Part shown: one piece after another, positions 13,073 through 17,853 of the stretch
Numbering within the stretch: position 1 is the first letter of the stretch
How the letters are laid out: each line of letters begins with the position of its first letter
The notes under the pieces: generated by a model
Database searches by the model: none
The model's input: the letters and a program-made list of their open reading frames with translations, nothing else
Told to the model about the DNA's origin: nothing
Made by a program: the position numbers and the translations under genes
Assembly: GCA_002323775.1 (NCBI GenBank)
Contig: DCPV01000149.1
Span: 1-17,853 of the forward strand
Origin: Firmicutes bacterium UBA1535
GTDB lineage: Bacteria; Bacillota; Clostridia; Tissierellales; Sedimentibacteraceae
Reading direction: 5' to 3'
Length of the DNA stretch: 17,853 nt

Positions 13073-15346
13073 CTAATTAGATTTATTGCTTAGCTTATAA
13101 ATAAAATATCTGAATTTGTCTAAAGAATTACCTAACTGATCTTTTAGAACCTTATGGTATTCTTCAAACTTTTGTATTTCTTCATTACTTGGGATTTTGT
13201 CCCCATACTTATTCCTTACATATATATCTGTTATTTCCCTTAACTGGATGAACTTATGACCAAGCTTATCGGTATATTCATGCAGGGTTTCACTAGGTTT
13301 TTTTGGATACTCTAAATAGCCAATTAATTGTAGTATTTCTTCATAAAGAATAATCACTTTTTTATTAGCAGGCAATGATTTCATGGTCAGTATCTTTTTT
13401 ATGTATTGTATTACAGCAAAGCAGATAAAGACCATTAGCGTAAGAAGTACTATAACCAAAAATCTTCTGTTATTTGAATTTTCCCTTGTTAAATCTTCAG
13501 TATTAGAATCATCATTTGATTCTTGTGAATTTGTAGTGGGTTTTTCATTATCTAATTCGTTATTTAATTCATTTTCCCAAATTTCCTCATCTACATTATC
13601 ATCTACATTATCATCTGCATTATCATCTTCATTATCATTTGCATTATAATTTGCATATACGTTGTCTGTCCTATATGCTGGAGTAGGTTCAAAAGTTATC
13701 CAGCCCACAGGCTCGATATAGGCTTCTACCCATGCATGGGCATTGCTTTGCTTTACTTCATAAGATCCACCATTTCTACTTCCATGAGCAATATACCCTT
13801 CAACATATCTACTTGGAATTCCTTCTAAACGTAAAAATATAGCCATTGCTGTTGCGTAGTAGGTGCAGTATCCTGCTCGCTCCTCGAACAAGAAATAATC
13901 TATAAACTCTTTTCCTTCAGGAATAATCGAAGTGTCTAATTTGTAGGCATAATTATTTAGAAAAAAAGATTCAAAAGCTTTTGCCTTCTCATAATTTCCT
14001 TCTACTCCGTGTATTATACTATCTTTAAGGTCTAAAGTACGCTGTGTTATCCTATCCATTGGAACTTGCAGGTAATCCTCTATATTTTCCAGATCCTCAT
14101 AAGAATTATTTATATCCATATTCAATGCTTCATAGTAAGTAGGAATTTGAAGTACTGTCAAAGTATAAGTTTCACCCGTATAGATGCCTTCAGGGACTTC
14201 CATTATATGATCTTTGTTTAAGCTAATTTGATCTTTACCTTCTATATTGACGGCTATTGTCATTAATGGACTGAACAATGTTTTAGAAGAGTAGTTTTCA
14301 AATTGAACTCTTATATTTCTTGTTTTATAATGTTCCGCTTCATATGTATTTTTATAATTAAACAGTTCATCTGAATTATATTCAACCATACTGTTTTCGG
14401 AAATTTCCCACATATTTCCATCATAGATATGTCTCACTGTACCTCTCAGATAAACAGGCTTACCTGCTTTCACATTCATAATAAGGCTAGTATCCGGTGA
14501 AATAGGGCCTCCTAGTCTTGAAGAATCAATTTGAAACCCTGTATTTGCAAAGTTAAAATTTAAAGCCTGATTTCCACTAACATTCTTATACCCATAATGG
14601 AAGATTTGTATATTGGGCATAATGGAATTAATTTGGCTTTCCATCCATGGCCAGTACAAATAGTTGTCGCTCTTAGGTAGGAGCAATGCTATTATTATAA
14701 TTAAAAAGCTATAAATTAGATTAGTTTTTTTCCATAACGGAAGTATATTAAAATAATCTTGCTTTGATGTTTCATTGCTTAAATGTATTTCTCTGTTAAA
14801 ATTTGAATAACCATTGAGTAAAAGAAAATAGAATAAAAACATAATTAAAGAAAAATATGCGTTATTTATATCTAAATACCAATAGTATATAAGTAGTGGA
14901 ATATATATAGGTAACAGAACCCATAAACTTCGCTTCAGTTTGAAAATAACAAAGGAAGTAAAAATTGAATACACAGATATAATTAGAATCCAATAAGGAA
15001 GTATATTCTCTTTTAAAATCACCTTGCCCATAAACATATTACTATAGATATTTTCTAACAACAATACAAATCTTTCCAAACATAGCTGAATATATGTTGC
15101 AAATTCAACGTTTACAAATCTTCCTATTGTTAATCCGATTATTAAAATAATAAAAGGAAGGAATAGGAATGATATTTTACGAACAATAAGCTTAGCATAT
15201 ATTGTTACAGCAAGTGCAATAAGTAGTTGTGTACCCAAAGTCAGTTCAAGCTGCATTATATTACCTGCAAGAGAAGCTAATGAAAAAACAAATATAAAAT
15301 ATATTAAATTTATTGTTTTGTTTTTATGAAAGGTGAATCTATTCAT
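13073..15346 (-). CDS. Membrane transglutaminase-like protein (TgpA/DUF3488 type)
   Basis: The 757-residue protein has about six N-terminal membrane segments (residues ~10-235) and an extracytoplasmic part with a transglutaminase-like cysteine protease fold. A last membrane segment (VIVLLTLMVFICFAVIQYI) and a cytoplasmic tail follow. The catalytic pair is visible as ERAGYCTYYATAMAIFLR (Cys494) and SNAHAWVEAY (His537). The third position reads FEPTP (Glu553), where Asp is common. Between the protease domain and the last helix is an Asp/Asn/Glu-rich linker with a DNA repeat. The gene overlaps the DUF58 gene by 8 bases and is last in the moxR-DUF58-transglutaminase operon, a widespread module whose substrates are not established. 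Confidence 0.88.
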   Translation of the reverse strand: MNRFTFHKNKTINLIYFIFVFSLASLAGNIMQLELTLGTQLLIALAVTIYAKLIVRKISFLFLPFIILIIGLTIGRFVNVEFATYIQLCLERFVLLLENIYSNMFMGKVILKENILPYWILIISVYSIFTSFVIFKLKRSLWVLLPIYIPLLIYYWYLDINNAYFSLIMFLFYFLLLNGYSNFNREIHLSNETSKQDYFNILPLWKKTNLIYSFLIIIIALLLPKSDNYLYWPWMESQINSIMPNIQIFHYGYKNVSGNQALNFNFANTGFQIDSSRLGGPISPDTSLIMNVKAGKPVYLRGTVRHIYDGNMWEISENSMVEYNSDELFNYKNTYEAEHYKTRNIRVQFENYSSKTLFSPLMTIAVNIEGKDQISLNKDHIMEVPEGIYTGETYTLTVLQIPTYYEALNMDINNSYEDLENIEDYLQVPMDRITQRTLDLKDSIIHGVEGNYEKAKAFESFFLNNYAYKLDTSIIPEGKEFIDYFLFEERAGYCTYYATAMAIFLRLEGIPSRYVEGYIAHGSRNGGSYEVKQSNAHAWVEAYIEPVGWITFEPTPAYRTDNVYANYNANDNEDDNADDNVDDNVDEEIWENELNNELDNEKPTTNSQESNDDSNTEDLTRENSNNRRFLVIVLLTLMVFICFAVIQYIKKILTMKSLPANKKVIILYEEILQLIGYLEYPKKPSETLHEYTDKLGHKFIQLREITDIYVRNKYGDKIPSNEEIQKFEEYHKVLKDQLGNSLDKFRYFIYKLSNKSN
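13587..13646 (-). repeat. Five 12-base tandem repeats in the transglutaminase linker
   Basis: On the plus strand the unit is TCATCTACATTA. Units 1 and 2 are identical and units 3-5 differ at 1-3 positions, with a decayed sixth unit at 13647-13658. On the coding strand they give the acidic linker DNED-DNAD-DNVD-DNVD. The 12-base length preserves the frame when copies are gained or lost. Confidence 0.85.
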
Positions 15347-16535
15347 ATTTATGCTCCAATATATCCTTTATATCTGCATCGTAATCAACATGATAGATAG
15401 ATATATTTTCCTTTATCAAATTTTGTAGTATATTAACATCAGAAAATCCCGTATTATTTTTTTTATCTTCCACTAAAATAAAAGTGGCAGATGTATTTTT
15501 ATTTAATAAATCCATAGCTGCAGTGCCTACTTCTTTATTAAAATTGGGAGTAATAATAACAACATTTGAGTATTCGCTTATATCGACCATATTATTAAGT
15601 AATAAATCTTGAAACATTTTTTTGCCATTAGCTTTTAATTTAGCTAAGCTATCTAAAACTATTTTTAAATCATCTATTTCCTTGCTGTGAATTTCCACTG
15701 TTTTATCATGTTCCTGATAAAACAGCGTAAAGTCTATACTGTTATTTAAATAATAATCCATAATGCTTACTGCAATTTCTACTGACTTGTCTTCTAAACG
15801 TTCTTCAATATCCTCCTTGTAGGAAAATATACTATTATCTATAAAAATAAACTCCTTGAAACCACCAATGTCATCATAGACCTTAACCATAGGCCGTGAA
15901 TTTTTTGCTGCTAATTTCCAGTGTATAGATTTTAGTTTATCTCCCTGTACATATTCTCTAATAGTGTTTATACTAGATGTATCTTCAGACTTCCTGTATG
16001 GAGATGGAAATCTTCCTTCATAACTAATGAAATTATTTTTCAACGAAGATAAGCATATGACCTTTGGATATACCAAGAGGAATTCGTCACTACTTATATT
16101 CTTTTTTAACTTAAAAATTTTAAAAATATCTTGAACTGTAACTTCGATTTCACCAATGTTATAATATCCTCTTTTGGGGAGGTTTATAGTTGTAGAATAT
16201 TCATAAATCTTTCTTCCTAAAAGAGAGCTTACAATTCTTGATTTATTGCTGCTAATATTATGCTTTAATTTATTTTCTATAACTAAGTAAGGAATTAAAA
16301 AAGGTGTTCTGTTTTGGATTTTATAATATACAGTTATTGCATTATCTTTATAAAAGACTTCTTTTGGAATTGATATTTTACCATTTAGACCTATTACTGT
16401 AATCAAGGAATGAATAAAGGGAATTAACACAGACAGTAAAAAGGTATAAAACAATAAATAGAAAAGTTTCCCACCTATGAATACAACGAACACTAAAAGT
16501 AAGGAAAGCAATAAAAGGATTCCCCTTGTACTCAT
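15339..16535 (-). CDS. DUF58 domain protein with two N-terminal membrane segments
   Basis: The 398-residue protein begins with two closely spaced membrane helices (GILLLLSLLLVFVVFIGGKL and the following segment to about residue 50). A beta-rich region and then the DUF58 domain follow, with the signature TIREYVQGDKLKSIHWKLAA at about residues 190-209. A von Willebrand A-like fold comes after (KEFIFIDNSIF). DUF58 proteins are regular partners of MoxR ATPases, which may remodel or load metal into them; no enzymatic role is established. The start codon directly abuts the moxR stop, and the end overlaps the transglutaminase start by 8 bases, so the three are translationally linked. Confidence 0.9.
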   Translation of the reverse strand: MSTRGILLLLSLLLVFVVFIGGKLFYLLFYTFLLSVLIPFIHSLITVIGLNGKISIPKEVFYKDNAITVYYKIQNRTPFLIPYLVIENKLKHNISSNKSRIVSSLLGRKIYEYSTTINLPKRGYYNIGEIEVTVQDIFKIFKLKKNISSDEFLLVYPKVICLSSLKNNFISYEGRFPSPYRKSEDTSSINTIREYVQGDKLKSIHWKLAAKNSRPMVKVYDDIGGFKEFIFIDNSIFSYKEDIEERLEDKSVEIAVSIMDYYLNNSIDFTLFYQEHDKTVEIHSKEIDDLKIVLDSLAKLKANGKKMFQDLLLNNMVDISEYSNVVIITPNFNKEVGTAAMDLLNKNTSATFILVEDKKNNTGFSDVNILQNLIKENISIYHVDYDADIKDILEHKYE

Positions 16536-17468
16536 TTATTTCACCGGAACCTTTACACGGTTTAGAACTTCTTGTAGGATTTCTTGTATAGACTTCTTTT
16601 CTATCCTTGCCTCTGAAGATAATTTCAGACGATGATTAAAAACAGGAAAAATCATATCCTTGACATCATCAGGGATTACATAATCTCTTTCATATAGATA
16701 GGCTCTGGCTTTTGAAACCTTTAATAAGTCAATTGAAGCTCTGGGACTTGCGCCTAATTTTAAATCCTTACAATTTCTTGTTTCATTTGATATATCGACA
16801 ATATAGTTTAAGATATCCTCATGAACTAAAAGTTTGTCTGACTCAGTCTGCATGGCATGTATATCTGCTTCTGTTGCTACAGGATGAATACCATTTGTGC
16901 TTTTAATTATTTCATTATTTTTTAATATAGCTACTTCATGGTTTTTATCTGGATAACCTAAGGATATTTTCATTAAAAAGCGATCAAGCTGTGCTTCTGG
17001 CAGAGGGAATGTTCCTTGATATTCCAATGGATTTTGAGTTGCTAGTACCATGAAGGGCTTATCTAAAATATAATGGTTATCTTCAGTTGATACTTCACCT
17101 TCCTCCATAGCTTGAAGAAGGCTGGATTGGGTCTTGGGAGATGTTCGGTTTATTTCATCCGCTAAAAATATCTGATTAAAGATAGGTCCCTTTTTAAAAT
17201 GAAAGCTACCGCTGTCTTTATTAAATACATTTATTCCAATTATGTCAGAAGGCATAAGATCTGGCGTAAACTGCACTCTTTTATATGAAAGGTCAATGCT
17301 TTTCGCAAGTGCTTTTACTAAGGTAGTCTTACCTACACCGGGGATGTCTTCTATTAGCAAGTGCCCTTTTGCTAATAGAGTGATCAGTACTAATTCTAAG
17401 GTTTTCTCTTTTCCAATTATAACTTTATTTAAGTTTTCCAATATTTTCAAAGCTGCTTTGTTTGACAT
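16536..17468 (-). CDS. MoxR-family AAA+ ATPase
   Basis: The 310-residue protein is a MoxR ATPase. The Walker A motif is IPGVGKTTLVKALAKS (Gly44-Thr49), Walker B is IFLADEINRTSPKTQS (Asp104, Glu105), and sensor 1 is FMVLATQNPLEYQGTFPLPE with EAQLDRF after it. The C-terminal lid contains GASPRASIDLLKVSKA. MoxR proteins are thought to act as chaperones that mature partner proteins, often DUF58/vWA proteins encoded next door. ATG 17468 is preferred to the in-frame ATG at 17510 because AGGAGG (17473-17478) lies just before it and the family N-terminus begins there. It is the first gene of the three-gene operon. Confidence 0.95.
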   Translation of the reverse strand: MSNKAALKILENLNKVIIGKEKTLELVLITLLAKGHLLIEDIPGVGKTTLVKALAKSIDLSYKRVQFTPDLMPSDIIGINVFNKDSGSFHFKKGPIFNQIFLADEINRTSPKTQSSLLQAMEEGEVSTEDNHYILDKPFMVLATQNPLEYQGTFPLPEAQLDRFLMKISLGYPDKNHEVAILKNNEIIKSTNGIHPVATEADIHAMQTESDKLLVHEDILNYIVDISNETRNCKDLKLGASPRASIDLLKVSKARAYLYERDYVIPDDVKDMIFPVFNHRLKLSSEARIEKKSIQEILQEVLNRVKVPVK

Positions 17469-17538
17469 GTTTCCTCCTCTGTTATACAACATGGCATATA
17501 AATATACCAATCTTCTATATAAATCTTAAGTAATTACT

Positions 17539-17567
17539 ATTATAGCAAATCGGATATTCTAAAGCAA
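17539..17567 (-). promoter_or_regulatory. Promoter of the moxR operon
   Basis: On the minus strand TTGCTT (17562-17567), a 17-base spacer and TATAAT (17539-17544) preceded by TGC (extended -10) form a strong sigma-A promoter. It lies about 70 bases before the moxR start. Confidence 0.75.
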
Positions 17568-17594
17568 TGGTATATATTATATTAAGGGAAATTT

Positions 17595-17624
17595 TTGGCA
17601 AAAAAAGTTTTAAATTAATATAAT
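17595..17624 (+). promoter_or_regulatory. Promoter of the small lipoprotein gene
   Basis: TTGGCA (17595-17600) and TATAAT (17619-17624) with an 18-base spacer lie 29 bases before the ATG at 17654. The promoter is divergent from, and about 30 bases away from, the moxR promoter. Confidence 0.6.
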
Positions 17625-17653
17625 TTTTTAAAAGCATATCAAGAGAGGGCCTC

Positions 17654-17776
17654 ATGAGAAAATTATTACTAATTATATTTATAATTTTTTTATTTTTGAC
17701 CTGATGTAGCAATGTACAAAAAGAATATATCACACCTAATAGTTACTATGTTGAATTATTAGTGCAATTACAGTAA
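17654..17776 (+). pseudogene. Very small lipoprotein gene interrupted by TGA in the lipobox
   Basis: From ATG 17654 the frame reads MRKLLLIIFIIFLFLT, then TGA (17702-17704), then CSNVQKEYITPNSYYVELL and on to TAA at 17774. This is a lipoprotein signal peptide whose lipobox would be L-T-[G]-C: the TGA sits exactly at the residue before the lipidated cysteine, and a single change from GGA would create it. A GAGAGGG ribosome site, a promoter and a terminator surround the frame. If read through, it would be a 40-residue lipoprotein with about 23 residues after the Cys. It is probably a freshly broken gene or a sequence error. Its function is unknown. Confidence 0.6.
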
Positions 17777-17788
17777 AATAATATTAGA

Positions 17789-17817
17789 AAATACAGGCAT
17801 TTGTCGCCTGTATTTTT
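17789..17817 (+). terminator. Terminator of the small lipoprotein gene
   Basis: A perfect 10-bp stem AAATACAGGC (17789-17798) with GCCTGTATTT (17806-17815), loop of 7, followed by T residues to 17817. It begins 12 bases after the TAA stop. Confidence 0.85.
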
Positions 17818-17819
17818 AT

Positions 17820-17853
17820 ATTGTGTGTACTGTCTACAGGATTTACTCAGCTA
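17820..17853 (+). repeat. 34-base near-copy of an internal segment of the cysteine-rich gene
   Basis: These last bases of the window match 12791-12824 with one difference (17832 G against 12803 T). In the matching frame both read LCVLSTGFTQL; the difference is CTG against CTT, both Leu. The copy starts 3 bases after the preceding terminator and has no start codon or RBS; a TAG at 17785 closes the frame upstream. It may continue beyond the window, as a 5'-truncated paralogue fragment or an assembly-edge effect. Confidence 0.8.

Noticed and set aside
12796..13080. Plus-strand frame overlapping the end of the cysteine-rich gene
   Set aside because: Out of frame within a real gene and then through the terminator; no start signals.
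17515..17733. Minus-strand frame upstream of moxR
   Set aside because: It spans both divergent promoters and the small lipoprotein gene. No motif or RBS is seen.
17654..17776. UGA read as glycine
   Set aside because: TGA in the lipobox would fit a glycine recoding, but queT and the ylmC-like gene end with TGA in this window and other features are those of an ordinary Firmicute.
1..17853. CRISPR arrays, tRNA or rRNA genes, insertion sequences
   Set aside because: No regularly spaced direct repeats, tRNA-like cloverleaf, rRNA sequence or transposase frame was seen on either strand.

Overview
The window is AT-rich chromosomal DNA from an endospore-forming, low-GC Clostridia-type Firmicute. The main evidence is the spoIIGA-sigE-sigG sporulation block, a YlmC/YmxH-type gene behind it, clostridial conserved genes (CsrA, a CD1247-type small protein, QueT) and strong AGGAGG ribosome binding sites. 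I cannot name the species. TGA is used as an ordinary stop (queT, ylmC), so the genetic code looks standard.

Layout on the plus strand: the 3' end of csrA (2-196); rplM and rpsI behind a promoter and a probable L13 autoregulatory leader; a 307-base gap filled with small hairpins; queT; efp with its own promoter overlapping the queT stop; and an acidic CD1247-type protein ending in a hairpin cluster and a strong terminator. The mother-cell/forespore block follows. spoIIGA has a promoter with an unusually long spacer, as in the Spo0A-activated spoIIG promoter of Bacillus subtilis. sigE overlaps the end of spoIIGA, and sigG has a sigma-F-like promoter and is followed by a ylmC-like gene. A strong terminator separates this from a two-gene unit: an orphan N6-adenine DNA methyltransferase resembling the C. 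difficile sporulation methylase CamA, and an exported S-layer-homology protein.

The middle part (9.8-11.7 kb) is housekeeping: acpS (minus), upp (plus) and a cyclophilin-type peptidyl-prolyl isomerase (minus). Then comes a cysteine-rich, Asn/Ser-flanked protein of unknown function (11940-12962), a candidate spore-surface protein. The right end carries a minus-strand operon for a MoxR AAA+ ATPase, a DUF58 protein and a membrane transglutaminase. Divergent from it is a tiny lipoprotein gene with promoter, RBS and terminator, but a TGA exactly at the glycine position of its lipobox. The last 34 bases of the window are a near-copy of an internal piece of the cysteine-rich gene.

The observations most worth following are the CamA-like orphan methyltransferase sitting directly behind the sigE/sigG block and co-transcribed with a surface protein, the two developmental promoters, the lipobox TGA, and the partial gene copy at the right edge.
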